From Rhytidiadelphus loreus (Eukaryota; Streptophyta; Bryopsida; Hypnales; Hylocomiaceae), in the NCBI GenBank assembly GCA_947034895.1, contig OX344763.1, positions 76,899,093-76,963,092 on the forward strand: a stretch of DNA of 64,000 bases, in the 5' to 3' direction. Shown piece after piece: positions 43,825 to 56,567 of this stretch. Made by a program: the position numbers and the translations under genes. Each line of letters starts with the position of its first letter. Within the stretch, counting starts at the first letter, position 1. The notes under the pieces are model-generated. The model saw nothing but the letters and a program-made list of their open reading frames with translations. It made no database searches and had not been told where the DNA came from.

Positions 43825-44838
43825 TGAATTTCATGACTTTGTGTTGTTTAAAGACATTATGCACAACAAACTTCATGGAGGGCAATGTAGATTGTCCTGA
43901 TTTTTACTTTCACGTACAAGGTCATTCAAAGGGACCACCAAGTGCATATTTTTTTGAATTCATGAGTTTAGGAATAATTGCAACTTGCACAACATGTTTT
44001 CCATTATTTTTCGCATGAATTTCATGACATTATTTTTTTGGTCATTAAAGTACCAGCCGAGGTTGTTCATGTGAATTTTACTTCCACGTACAAGGTCATT
44101 CAAAGTAACCACCAAGTGCATATATTTTTGAATTCATAAGTTTAGGAATAATTGCAACTTGCACAACATGTTTTCCATTATTTTTTGCGTGAATTTCATG
44201 ACATTATTTTTTTTTGTCATTAAAATACAGGCCGAGGTTGTTCATGCAAATTTTACTTTCACGTACAAGGTCGTTCAAGGTGACCACGAAGTGCATATGT
44301 TTTTGAATTCATGAGTTTAGGAATAATTGCAACTTGCACAACATGTTTTCCATTATTTTTCGCATGAATTTCATGACATTATATTTTTTTGGTCATTAAA
44401 GTACCAGCCGAGGTTGTTCATGTGAATTTTACTTCCACGTACAAGGTCATTCAAAGTGACCACCAAGTGCATATATTTTTGAATTCATAAGTTTAGGAAT
44501 AATTGCAACTTGCACAACATGTTTTCCATTATTTTTTGCGTGAATTTCATGATATTATTTTTTTTTGTCATTAAAATACAGGCCGAGGTTGTTCATGCAA
44601 ATTTTACTTTCACGTACAAGGTCATTCAAGGTGACCACGAAGTGCATATGTTTTTGAATTCATGAGTTTAGGAATAATTGCAACTTGCACAACATGTTTC
44701 CCATTATTTTTCACGTGACTTTCATGACATTATATTTTTTTGGTCATTAAAGTACCGACCGAGGTTGTTCATGTGAATTTTACTTCCACGTACAAGGTCA
44801 TTCAAAGTGACCACCAAGTGCATATTTTTTTGAATTGA
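43825..44838 (-). repeat. 175-bp satellite, inverse array
   Basis: Units marked by GGAATAATTGCAACTTGCAC occur at 43,971, 44,145, 44,320, 44,496 and 44,671 (spacing 174-176 bp). They are reverse complements of the array at 5,878-6,965. Alternate units resemble each other more than their neighbours, so amplification may have proceeded by dimers of about 350 bp. Confidence 0.93.
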
Positions 44839-46077
44839 TGAGTTGGTTGCTTTGTATTCCAAAAGTTGATTGATTTATCTTTTTCCACTAGTGTAGAGGA
44901 GAATAATCAATAACAAAAATACTTGTTTGTTTGGATAGAAGCTCTATCATTACATATGAAATTGAATAATAAATCACCCTCTCAATGTATGATCAAAATT
45001 TGTGGAATTCTTTGTTCGAAAAATCATTGGATAAAGAGAAAAAATTATAATGTCTAGATTGAAATTCCTAGTAATGCTAACATTTTTGAAGCATGAGCAC
45101 TCGTACTTCCTGCAATGCTTTATTGATTAACTAAATATAATGGAAGAAGTAAAAATGAACTTTGACTATTGAAAAGAAGGAGTATTTCTTGCATTTATTT
45201 GTTTAAAAGCTTTTCTCACTCAATTTCTAATTTTTTCTTAACCCCTAAATTGTGTTTTTATTGTAGTATGCAAGTGTTTTGATGATTCCCAAAGCCAATC
45301 CAAAACAATGAGAAGCCCTAACTCCAAATCCTAAACCCTAAACCCTATACCCTAATCCAGTAACTAATAAAAGTCACTTCAAACCCTTCATTATCGATTT
45401 ATTTGGAAAAGATTTGAATTGTTTCGAATTTTTTGGGAAGGGAGAATTCCAAAAGGTTCTGATTTTCTTAAAAGTAGGACCAAAGATATTCCAACTTACT
45501 AAAAATTGAAAAGGCTGTCATGGGCAACTACAATATTGCTTTTAATACATGTAATTTTAAGATTCCGTGATATTGACGTTGTAGTTAACCAAGAGGCCGC
45601 AGACTCGAAGTAAAGCCACGACAGTCAAGAAAAGTCAACATTTTCTTATAAAAGGAATCTCATCAACCTTGGTGACACCACATTTTTTGTGGGGTCAACT
45701 ACTGTACTCATCATTTTATGTCATTTTGTGGGGTAAAGGTGGGAAGTCCCATGGTATTCAGGGATTCTCGACTTTTAGAAATTCTCATTTCAAAACGTTC
45801 ATGAAGATGGCGCACTTTTCTTCCCGCCATACATTGAGGTGTACGTCGTCACCGCACCTCCAAACCTCATTTCCCCTTTCTTCTTCTATTGTGTGAACCT
45901 GTGTGCGCATTTCTTCTTTCTGGATTGTATTCAGCTTGTCATGATTGGTTTTGTGTATGTCTTTAGGAGGCTAGAAGGAGGTCTTTAGGAGGACATTGTT
46001 TTGTGTTCCATCACATTCGAAGAGGAGTTGCTTCACCGCACTTCGGTTACTGTAAGTTGTATTGAAGTCTTTAGTCG
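44839..46077. other. Spacer with a short telomere-like tract
   Basis: CCTAAACCCTAAACCCTA occurs at about 45,330-45,352. The rest is AT-rich with no supported gene. Confidence 0.45.
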
Positions 46078-46175
46078 CACTAGTAGAAAATCTGAAATTT
46101 CTGTCATTTTGGACGCGTTGTTTTGTCCAAAACAACGCGTCCAAAATGACAGAAATTTCAGATTTTCTACTAGTG
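46078..46175. mobile_element. Foldback MITE with CACTA-type ends (98 bp)
   Basis: Two perfectly complementary 48-bp arms around a 2-base centre begin CACTAGTAGAAAATC. The flanks TCG and TCA suggest a decayed 3-bp target duplication. Perfect arms imply recent origin. Transcribed, it would give a long siRNA-type hairpin. Confidence 0.85.
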
Positions 46176-46357
46176 TCAACGCACTTTTCTACATTCATGA
46201 AATTTGCAGAATTGTTTTTGAGATTTGTGTTCGCTGAATTCTTATTCATATTGATGTGCATACTTCTATTCTGTGAATTTCAGGAACGATTATGATGTTG
46301 CACTCACTTTGCAAGGGTTTTTTGATGTCATCTTCAGTTAGGACGTCTCTCCAAGCA

Positions 46358-47083
46358 GGGTGACTGCAAGAAAGACCGAACGATTTTGGTAGCGTTTGGT
46401 CAAAAACTGCGTTTTTTCTGCCGAGTACTAGGAGTACTAGGAGTACTACAAATGGAGCAATCTCAACCGTTGATCTGGAAAATCAACGGCCAATAATACT
46501 TTTGAGTACTTTATAATACTGAAACAGTACTACTTAAAAAAAATGACAGTTTGTCACAGAAAGTAGATAAAACTAAATATAAATTAATAAAAATTAGAAA
46601 AACATGAATAAAAAAAAACTAAAAATTGGCCATTTATAAAGATTTGATAGTGATTACATTTCACCAAAAACTAGAAGTTGGAACCATCATAAATGTTTGG
46701 AGTGCTATGCACAAGGGACCCCTATTTGCATGCATGTTGAGAACAAAAAATTGTGTTTTTTTTAATGCCCTTTGGTGGGCACATGCTCATCTAGTGTGGG
46801 AATAGCCCACAAAAAATTCAAGTGAACATCATAATTTTTGGATGCTCCACAGTACTAAAAACCCCTAAACTACAAAGTGTGACAAATTAGCTAAATTGAC
46901 ATTTAATTATAAAATTATTTTTCAAAATTTATGAAAAATAATGGATCTCATGATTTCTCAGTTAGCCATCTTCAATAAAAATTTCAAGTCCATCGGCTTC
47001 ATTTTCCAAAAGTTATGATTGATGGCAACTTAGTCACTTCAATTTGTGACACCAAATAGGACCGGTCTTTCTTGCAATCACCC
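46358..47083. mobile_element. Non-autonomous TIR element (726 bp)
   Basis: Ends GGGTGACTGCAAGAAAGACC and its complement (one mismatch) enclose AT-rich non-coding DNA. AGCA abuts both ends and may be a 4-bp duplication. The superfamily is undecided. Internal AGGAGTACT repeats occur near 46,420. Confidence 0.6.
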
Positions 47084-47110
47084 AGCAAATACCTTCAAAT
47101 TCAAATTATT

Positions 47111-47307
47111 CACTAGAAGAAAAAAGTGTTAGAAACCTTGAAAATACGTCACTTTGTTTTTGTTGAGTTCCCGATTCAAAACGCAGTCCAAATGCAGAAA
47201 AACGCTTTTTCTGCGTTTTTCTGCGTTTGGACTGCGTTTTGAACCGGGAACTCAACAAAAACAAAGTGACGTATTTTTAGAGATTCTAACACACTTTTCT
47301 TCTAGTG
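47111..47307. mobile_element. Foldback MITE with CACTA-type ends (197 bp)
   Basis: Arms of almost 100 bp beginning CACTAGAAGAAAA pair with few mismatches. A 3-bp ATT duplication flanks it, as expected for CACTA-derived MITEs. The inner loop contains CTGCGTTT words. Confidence 0.85.
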
Positions 47308-47401
47308 ATTGTAGTGTGAACGTAATTCTGTTTATTGCGCCGCAAAGCAAGGGACCTATTAATAGAAATATATTTAATATAGAATTTTTGGGGAGAACGT
47401 A

Positions 47402-48094
47402 TCAACTCGATTCGAGCTGATGTGTAATATATACATATCCATATCCAATGTGGAAGGAATATTAAATCTTGTGAATAGTGGTATCATCCCGATGATACAC
47501 AATCGTATTGTTAATCAGCTCGAGTCGAGCTGATTTCCAAATATTATTGTATAATTAACATCGGCAAGCTCATTCCAGAGTCAAAGTGTATCATACACAT
47601 GGCATCATGAATAATTTAAACTTGAGAGACTTTGTATGAATATTGAATGACTTTGGATTATGTACATAATGTGCAAATCAGCTCTTGTCGAGCTAGTACG
47701 CAAATTCATGAATAATAGGTGAACGCATACTAGCATAAAACGAGACTAATAATTTGGCATTGCGTATCAGCTCGAGTCGAGTTGATATGCAGCTATTAGA
47801 GGATGAGGTTTAGAAGAGGTGATAATTGTTCATTGTGAAGGTGTGTCAAATATATGAAACAGTTTACAACTGCATTTTTCTAACTATCTGATAGGCCTCC
47901 GGACCTACATTACGTTTCGACGAGTCCTGGTTGAGGATTTATTCTCTTGTCCTCCAATATACAATAATGGAGTTATTTTGAATTGAGTGTGGCGTTCTGC
48001 AATATAATGGAGTCATTTTGAATTGATTAATTTCGATTTAGAGTAAATATTAGATATAATGTGGGATCTACAGATCAACTCGACTCGAGCTGAT
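47402..48094. promoter_or_regulatory. Cluster of five PAL palindromes
   Basis: Copies start at 47,402, 47,514, 47,677, 47,766 and 48,074. The third is degenerate (CTCTTGTCGAG). The last ends 140 bp before the ATG of the DUF7869-type gene. Confidence 0.8.
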
Positions 48095-48233
48095 TTGCCC
48101 CTAGATTTAGTCCCATTTCATTTGATAGTGCTGTTATCTTTGTTATTATGAATCTTTATTATTATCTTTTTATATGAATTCAATTCTTATCAATGTTCAT
48201 TCAATCATTCTGACACTATAATATACAGATATC

Positions 48234-51084
48234 ATGAATTCCATGGCTGAGGATGTCACTGACATGGACTTCATGGACATCAAGGAACAAGTGCCTCATG
48301 GAGTACTTGTTGACGTTCCCGTTTGCGAAGGTCTTCCATGTTGCCTTTGGGTCACAAAGTGTGTAACTCTGTACAACCTGGATGGAGTACTTGTTGGTGA
48401 AGGTACCTGTCATAGCGTCAACTCGGACTTGGTGCTTAGAGCAAATGGTCCGCTTGGTGATGATCATGTGGCTGTGCACCTCTGTAAATTGTATTCTAAG
48501 GAGGACATCCCCGAAGAGCAAGTGTACTCATTGATAGTTTGGCCAATTAAACTTGTACATTGCCAAGGAGCAACTCTGTATGACCATGAAGCTCGGGACA
48601 ATTATAATCGTTTGCAAGCGAGTCTTTTGAACCCACCATTGAGAACATGTGTTCGACCGTATACAAGTGCCATTTGGAACCCGCCACATGAGACATGCAT
48701 AAAAACAAGAAGCCTACTCACTCAAGACTCTATCAATGTAGTTTCAAGCAAGGTTTGTTGTAGCAAAAATTGCGTTCAACCATTTCCAAGAGAGAAAATT
48801 CGAGCCTTTTGCAAACGCATGTACCAGAATCTCTGCATTTAAGTACAGAGCTTTTATGAAGACTAAGGTGCATAGACAAATGCATCATGACTTTACGGGG
48901 AGAAGGATGGTAACGATTGATGGGATAGATGTTTGCATGCGAGCTTGGATGTCTATTTCTGGGGTCCTAGAGTCTACCTTCTACCGCTACCAAGCATATA
49001 AGGACAGTTGTGAAGTGACGGTTCATGGCAATACTGGACTGGTGAAGACTAGGATGCATATTCAACAAGCAACTGCTACGCTGAAGTGCATCCTTGAAAA
49101 GGAGGCGGATCACATGCCACATCGTACTCGGACTCTCAAGTCAGGAGATAAGGTCGTCTCCATGATTCTCCCGACAACATTTCAATGGAAGGGATAGATG
49201 GCAAAAATTAACGAAACCAATGCTACTTTCGGACTCAAGGAGGTCTCTTCATCAAACTTGAGCAAGATTAGATCTTCCAGGTTTCCAGTGTACGATGTAA
49301 AGAAGCTTGGAGATAATTTTGCCCGTTAAGCAAAATGTGACAAACTACGAGAGCTTATAAAGGGTACTTTAGTTGGATCACAAACTTGTTTGAAGTGGCA
49401 GCTGTTACTTGATAAACATCTGGCTATTGCTCAAGCACATAGGAAGTTGTATTATGCAAATTGGTATCGATTGCATAATTTTCCACATGAGTGCTTGACA
49501 ATTATGCATGACAAGATGGATCATGCCAAAACAGCTTCTCCGGTCTTCTCTCATAAGAATAAAGAGCTGGATAGCCTTATGAAGTTGCCTTTGTCTATGA
49601 TTGGCATGATTGCACATGGTCATGCTGATGTGCGGTATGTACATTACGGCTTAGACCTTTTCCCTCACGATTCGAATTACACCATTGGTTCAATGGCAAA
49701 GTTGTTGCGGGACCTTGAACAACCACCAAAGTCTTCTTCTCGGCAGTTGTTCATGAATTCGAGGTCTACATCTTTGTTTGATGCGGTCTTTAAAGGCATA
49801 GAGATGTGCGAAGCCTCGCTACCCCCATCCACGGACACATTGGTTCCTGCAACACTGTTGCCACTGATTCTTAATATGCAAATGGATAACGCTACAGGGG
49901 ACAACAAAAATAGATTCGTTTTTGTTTTTTGGTCTCTACTTGTGGCTAACAAAATCTTTCGTGAAGTGTATGTGAATTTCATGATTGTTGGCCACACACA
50001 TGATGACATTGATGCGTTGTTTGAAAGATGGAGCATGCTATTGAAGAAGGAGAGTTTTCCAACAATCCCTACTCTCATAAAGTCCTTCATGGATGTGGAA
50101 TCCATTCCCACTATCCCTCACCTTATAGAAGAGGTGCCCGATTTCAAGGGATTTATTGAAGGATCATTTCTTGATGGTGATGATAGACTCATTGGACACA
50201 CCAAGCCACAACAAGTGAAGTTCTATCTAGATTTGGTGGGGTGTCCAGTCATGAAGTACAAATTGTTGTACACTGATGTAGAATGGCTAGGGGAAGAAGG
50301 AAGAGGTATTAAGTTGTGGAAAGAAGATGTTGAAGGGTGGAGTTTGTGGCCTCGTGGGGTATCGTTGCCAATTCCGCAGAGGGCAATGAGAGGCATGGAG
50401 GACATTGTGAAAGGGATATCTGGATTCGTGAGATATTGGCAGAACTTGTGCGATTCAGATGTAAGTGGAGAGTATCGAAGATGGTATGAGCATTTGATAC
50501 ACTATTGGCGTGGTGTGAAGGTAGCATTGCTAGAACCAGTACCTCTTTCTTTGGTTTTGAAGGATGGTTTTTGGCCGACTACTTGTGTTGAAGCAACTGT
50601 TGCTGACGAATTATATGAAGATGGTGAAGTTCGTGAAGAATTCGGGGAAGATGACGCCTACGTCGGGCCTATACGAGGTCGCCCAGAACCATCCTTTAGG
50701 GTCGCTAGAGATCTCTTCGAAGGCTACTTTGTTGCAATTTGACCCGCAGATGGTGATACTCGACCAGTTTGGATCGCAAGGGCTTTGTCGGACCCTTTCT
50801 GTAATCCTGAAAAACCAAATTGCGTACTCATTCAATACTTTCGTCCAACATCCCGAAATGAGGACATTCAAAACAACTACAGTGGGTGGGGCAGTGAAAG
50901 AGGTTTGCTTTGGAAGGTTGATGAAGCTAAGCCGCTAGTTTGGGAGGAAACTAACGCTTTGATGACAGCATGGAAGTCTCAGATTAGAAGAAATACCGTG
51001 CAGTGCATGATTAAGATTCCAACGGCTCAAATTGAAGTCATCAACCAAAATCTTGCTTCGTACACTACTACACTTAATATGTAA
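48234..51084 (+). pseudogene. DUF7869-type transposon protein, decayed
   Basis: Starting at an ATG at 48,234, the reading shifts frame near 48,838. It then stays in one frame to 51,084 apart from TAG (49,195-49,197), TAA (49,327-49,329) and TGA (50,740-50,742) codons. Each of these is explicable by one C-to-T change (CAG, CAA, CGA). The central MQMDNATGDNKNRFVFVFWS and FMIVGHTHDDIDALF blocks match the DUF7869 family found in transposon-like plant, animal and protist proteins. Its conserved Asp/His residues suggest an RNase-H-like nuclease. The C-terminal part continues with PVWIARALSDP. Five PAL palindromes lie upstream. It may be the recombinase of the PAL element; this is inference. Confidence 0.7.
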
Positions 51085-52164
51085 AGTTCTATGTGAATTT
51101 ATGGTGTAGAGTTGGTTTAATTTTGTTTTTACCATCTTCATCATTTATATAATAGATGGAATTTATATATTAAATTATGTGGTATAAGTTGTATTTTTTT
51201 TTTTTTAATTTATTCTTTGCTCCTACATAGATGTTTTGAAGTATATGTTTTGTTTTAGAAGACAATGAAATGTACATATCATATTTATATATTTCCTATT
51301 ATATTTCCGTGTTTTATTTATTATAGTTTTTCAAATTTTTTTCTTATTTCTTTATCATTGAATATATCTTTCATTTGAAATTATATTAGTAATTATTTCA
51401 AAAAAAGTGAAGTGGACATATCTACTATTTATTTTGGTACTGTGTAAAGTACTTGTCACAATTTGGGTAGGGGCAATTGGTTGTTACAATTTTCTTGCTT
51501 GCAAAGCTCACTTAGCAGCACCAAGTCAGATTTATCCCTTATACGCTCATACAAATTCAACGAGGATCGAACTCGAACCACTGGAATGAGATAATGAACC
51601 CCTTACAATCAACCGCGGAGCTCCTGACTTGGTGTTCAACAAATGACATATTCTTCATTTATTGGAATAAAAACATTTATTTTACAAATAATAAATTTAT
51701 TCAAACATACGGTCATTCGTAAAGACTCTCATTTTAATGGAAATTGCACTAGTCCTACTAATATATGGAAATGGCTATTTCTCACCCTTTTTATTGCGGC
51801 TATTTATTGGACTGCCTTGTATTGCACAATATAATTGCAGCAGGTCCAATAGTGTGGGTTTACATGCCATGGTCTGACAACGGCAGCCAACGGTTCCTCT
51901 GCCCGTGGCTGCCTGTCCAAAAAAATTTCCAGTGTTCTGCTGCCATTGTTTTGCTCACCTGCCATGTAAAATTTAGTGACGGGTTAAAGATCCTAAGTTT
52001 TCTATATCCCATAAGGTTTGTCTCCCCTACTACCACCCCACTAGTATAAATAGCTTATCTTCTAGTGTAAAAAATAAAAATAAAAGGCTTCTAAAGCCAT
52101 TCAATTTTATTGATAAATGTGGTGTGTTACAATGTATGGTGTATTTTCAGTGTTTGTATGGGGG
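51085..52164. other. AT-rich spacer
   Basis: No supported gene. A TATAAATAG word near 52,045 and CACTAGTA...CTTCTAGTG ends (52,039-52,067) may be the remnant of a small element. Confidence 0.4.
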
Positions 52165-52360
52165 GTTAGGGAGTGTTTTCGCACTCCCTAAGCGGATGGA
52201 CCCCTGATAATGGAGGCCAAATTAGTGTTCCTAGCACCATTTCTCCAAAAGAGTTTGGAGTTGAATGGGTACGGCACACACAATTATACATTTCTTTTGG
52301 CTTAGGGAGTGCTTTTGCACTCCCTAACCGGATGGACCCCTGATAATGGAGGCCCAATTC
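52165..52360 (+). repeat. Direct repeat of about 55 bp, spacing 135 bp
   Basis: A segment with the mini-palindrome GGGAGTG...CACTCCC followed by GGATGGACCCCTGATAATGG occurs near 52,168 and 52,304. Function unknown. Confidence 0.75.
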
Positions 52361-54572
52361 CTATACCCTTAAACCATTTGCCTTAAAGAATTTGGAGTTC
52401 AATGGGTTTAAATTTCTTATAATTTTGATGAAGTTCTATATTTTTTTAATTCAGATTTATATTGTTCATCCCCTAAAGTATACAATAAAATCTAGTTATT
52501 TTCCTTTTATTATTGGTGTTTCATTGTATGTCTTCTTCTTTGTTTGAAGTCCTAATTTCTTTTTCTTTTTACCTTTTTCAACATTGAAAATGTCGGTTTC
52601 TGGGGGGTTCATGATATGATTTCCTTTCTTAGGTAGGGAACTATGGTTTACTTGAAGAAAATGTCACTTGTGTTCGATGTTTAATTCTTGTGAACTCCCT
52701 AAACCCCTAGAGGGGAAGGCCTGAAGTCTACCGCCACCATGAAACATTGGGGGGGAACACAGAGGCATGCGTGGCTTGGGACATCACTAGTGGAAAATGG
52801 TGTCCATATCAACAAAATTCAGATAGATTTTTGTTGACTTTGGCACTGCATTGACCGTATGAACACATTCATGACAGAACTGCCAAGTTTGCTTGGGAGC
52901 ATGATACTTTTTTGTTGATTTGGGTAGGGTTTCTCCTTCTTCTTGTTGAAAACAATAATACACTTCTTTGTCAAACACTGTTTTATATTTATATTGTAAA
53001 TCTGTAGGGAAAAGAGTCTGCATAGGATACATACATATAGTTTCTTCAGCAATGCACATTCAGAGTTCAAAATCTTATAAAAACAAATGAAGGGGAGAAA
53101 TCCTTGATCACGAAATGTCAATTACTATTCACAGCACTTTGCTTCTAGAAGAAATATGGAAAATGTCAAAAATCACTAGTCCATCATGAACAAGTCAGTA
53201 GCAATTTGTTCATGTCTTCTACTTCAGAACATACATTTGAGTTCCAAAAAAAAAAAGGTTATCTCTACTATATTAATCAATCACAATGCAATTTTTGAGG
53301 AGTCCTAACAAAGGTACAATTCCCAAATGTTCTTGAATATAACAAGAGCTTCCACTATGTAATTTCTATTGCTTGAAAGATGTTGTACATCGTTTGATCC
53401 TGTCATAATCATAGTCTATCAACTGCACACTTGTTTAAATGTTTTCACTTTCAACTTGTACATGCTGCATCCAAATTACTAAGGATGCACTGTTCACTTT
53501 AGGCTAATACAAATGCCACAAACACTTTCCAAGGCATACATCCTTCTTCCAACTGCAGAAGAATTCATTTAATTCATACTATACATTACGAGTAAACTGG
53601 AGTTCACTTGCTGCAGCATTGTCTTCGAGATCCAAAAATTCTTGACATTTGAGATCATTTTCTGCCATTTCAATTGAACTTCCTTGATGAGTCCTCTCAC
53701 TCCTCAGCTTCTTTAATCACGCATCATATTGAAATTTGAATTCGCTAGGACACCTTCTTCCTTTCACCTGAGCAAGGCAACCCTCCTAAAGAAAACAGAT
53801 GAACCAAAAGAACATGTCAATGCATACAATTAATTTTGCAGCTTTAATACACAAATCCTTTTCTACTTCAATTCACAATTGCTATGTGGGTTTCGTATAC
53901 TACATTTCTCTATGCAATCTGCCAACATTAAGACATGCAAGATTGAATAGAGACAATCTTCCAAATCTGTGGAATTGATATTTGCTAACAACCTTGGTTA
54001 CTATTTTCAGAATACTTCCTATGTTTGCCATTTCAACTTCCAAATTACAGAAATTTAAAAAATAAAATTCTTAGCTTATAAAATTCCTTGGATTACATGC
54101 CTAACTTGCTTTTTTTTCCATTCAAATTTAATGTGATATATTTGTAGATATACAACTGTCCTTACAGATTTCTAAATCAACATTATAAGTGGGCAATTCA
54201 GAGATGTCATGCATTAGAACACATTAAAATTTTACAACGTTGACATTCCTTTACACAAACTTAATTTCAGAATGTACACTTGTAATTTAAACTACATTGC
54301 TATATGGAAAAATGGATGACGTCATTTACCCAAACATGTTGGACTACTTTTGTTATTTACAACTCCTGTATCACTACTTACTAGAGAATGTACTTGTCTG
54401 AATTGGTTACAAACGCAGTGTTCTGCATTATGTACACTACTTCAAAGAACATATCTCCTACATCATCTTATGCCACTAACTAACTATTTACTTCCTCCAT
54501 GTAATTAAACAACAGAAGTAATTTCATATTAAACAAATAAGCTACATGTTATGCTAAGGAAACTCATTTGTT

Positions 54573-54727
54573 GTAGAAGATGTGTAGGAGAAGGATGGCA
54601 GTAATGAGTGCAGCTAAAAAAATTTAGGTTCATATATACTGTCCTCTGCCATATGCAAACCAACATATTGACATAAATTTTTTTAGCTGCACTCTTTACT
54701 TCCATCCCTCTCGTACACATCTTCTAC
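54573..54727. mobile_element. Foldback MITE nested in the CACTA element (155 bp)
   Basis: GTAGAAGATGTGTA at the left end pairs with TACACATCTTCTAC at the right end. The arms continue through GCAGCTAAAAAAATTTA to about 55 bp with a few mismatches. Confidence 0.75.
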
Positions 54728-55723
54728 TTACTGCACACCATTTAAATTTTCAGACAACTCAGAAATGTAACATTCAATTCACTTTTCAATAATGTAACTA
54801 AATTCCTTTGCAAATTTTTCAATACACATTTTTTATTTCTAATTGTCTGTTCAGTTCATTGTCTCCGATTTCATTGCAATCAACCAAATGCCATCATGAA
54901 CTTTAATTCCACTTGCCATGTACATTACTGTGCAACTGAAATTTTAAAGACAAAAAATTTCATTCTCAAACAAAAAAAAATATTGTATGTACACATATAA
55001 TGAAAAACGATGATCAGTAAGGTAAACTAATCCACTGTCGTCAAATTATTCAAAGTGCAAACATACAAAATGACTCTATTCTATAATTTTTAAATATGGA
55101 AAAAAATGGTAAAGATACATTACACGTCTGCAATTACAATAATGGACTCCTTAACCTCTGAATTCCCAAAAAAATTTCAAATGAACAAATTGACTTCCTA
55201 GACACTTTAGAGTTACAAAAAATAACGACTGCTTTAGTTGAATAAAATGAGTATAGCAGATTCATTTTTCTTTCCTATTCGGTACATTACATATTCTTCC
55301 ACGCCATTACATAATGAAAATTTATGAAACTCATAGCACATTCACAGTTTAGCAAAAACATTTTTAATTTCATCTGCGGACACTATTTCTCACACTTCTC
55401 TGCATGTGCGGATTAAATTCTTAATTTCTACCAGGAACATCATGACAAATTCCAAATTTCAACAAAAATGGGTGGTAATTGCTTACCTAACATCCTTTGA
55501 AGTGCATTCTTAATCCACTTTTGGAATTTCAATTTCCAGAAATCCTAATTTGATAGAGCCTAATGCATTCCTTGAATTTCATCATTCCCCATGAATTAAG
55601 AAATTCTTACAGTACCACATTACTTCCTCTATTTCTCACAATAAAAAACATTGTATTCCTATGTTATGAGGTAACATGAATTTTAAGATAAAAATTTCAC
55701 CTGATGTATCTTCATATTTCCCT

Positions 55724-56567
55724 TCATTCATCATCTTCTAATGACTCCCCAATGTCCCTATCAAACATCATCTCATCGTCTTCGATAACCTCATTCAAAA
55801 GTGCATGCACTTCAATGTCTCTGCCTTCTGGAATTTCATTTCCAAAATCCTCTGCAAATTCATCAACTTCATGAAATCCATCAAATTCAACATCCTGTCC
55901 CATAGCGAAAATCTGTGGCTCCTCTTCTTCTACCGCTCCAATGTCAATTCTACGTCCCCTTACCTCTGTCCGTAACACCACTTTCCAACCAGGCTCATCT
56001 TCATCATCTGAAAAGAAAACCTGTTGACAATGAATAGGAAAAGCAAATGATTCGTAACCAAATGGTACTAGTGCTCTGAAATTTGCCATAGTAAAACCCC
56101 ACTCATCTTTTTTAACTGTTGCATTCTTTCCTCTATAATTTGCTTTAACCCACTCACCCACTAGCAACACTACACAATGTCTACCATAGTCTAGTTCAAC
56201 AATCTCATGAATTTGACCTATGTATTCAAGGTCCTCATCCACTATGTTCTGGTCTCGTCTTCCAGAGCGACAAGGTTGTCGGAAAATTGCCGCCACACCA
56301 GAGTCACAAGTACTAGCACTCCTTCGCTCTGCACTCTTGCAGCGGAAGTGGGATCCATATGCATACATGCTCTTGAACTTTTTTGCCTGTAGTGAAGGTA
56401 ATTTTGATGAGTCCTCCACATCCTCTGGAACCATAGCTCCTTCTTGGATAGACTTTGCTATGTCTCCTTCAAGCCATGTCACAAATGCTGGTAATTCCTC
56501 CAACCCTATCGGAAATGGTGCCCCTCTCCGGCCACTTCTGTCGTATGCGCAGTCTAGGCGTAGGTAT
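55724..56567 (-). CDS. CACTA transposon DUF4216 exon
   Basis: An uninterrupted exon on the minus strand from a candidate acceptor (TTAAAG, ending at 56,568) to a TGA at 55,724. It encodes the DUF4216 domain (EDLEYIGQIHEIVELDYGR and ANFRALVPFGYESFAFP) and an acidic tail. Joined to the exon ending at 62,540, the phases agree (CG plus A gives Arg, then YLRLDC). So it is probably the C-terminal part of the TNP2-DUF4218 protein. DUF4216 has no proven activity but accompanies CACTA transposases. The intron between the exons holds the nested retroelement. Confidence 0.75.

Noticed and set aside
51540..51590. tRNA gene from a TCGAACTCGAACC-like word
   Set aside because: No A box, acceptor stem or cloverleaf could be built around it.
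52039..52067. Tiny CACTA-ended element
   Set aside because: CACTAGTA and TTCTAGTG ends only 29 bp apart, with no pairing arms beyond the ends.
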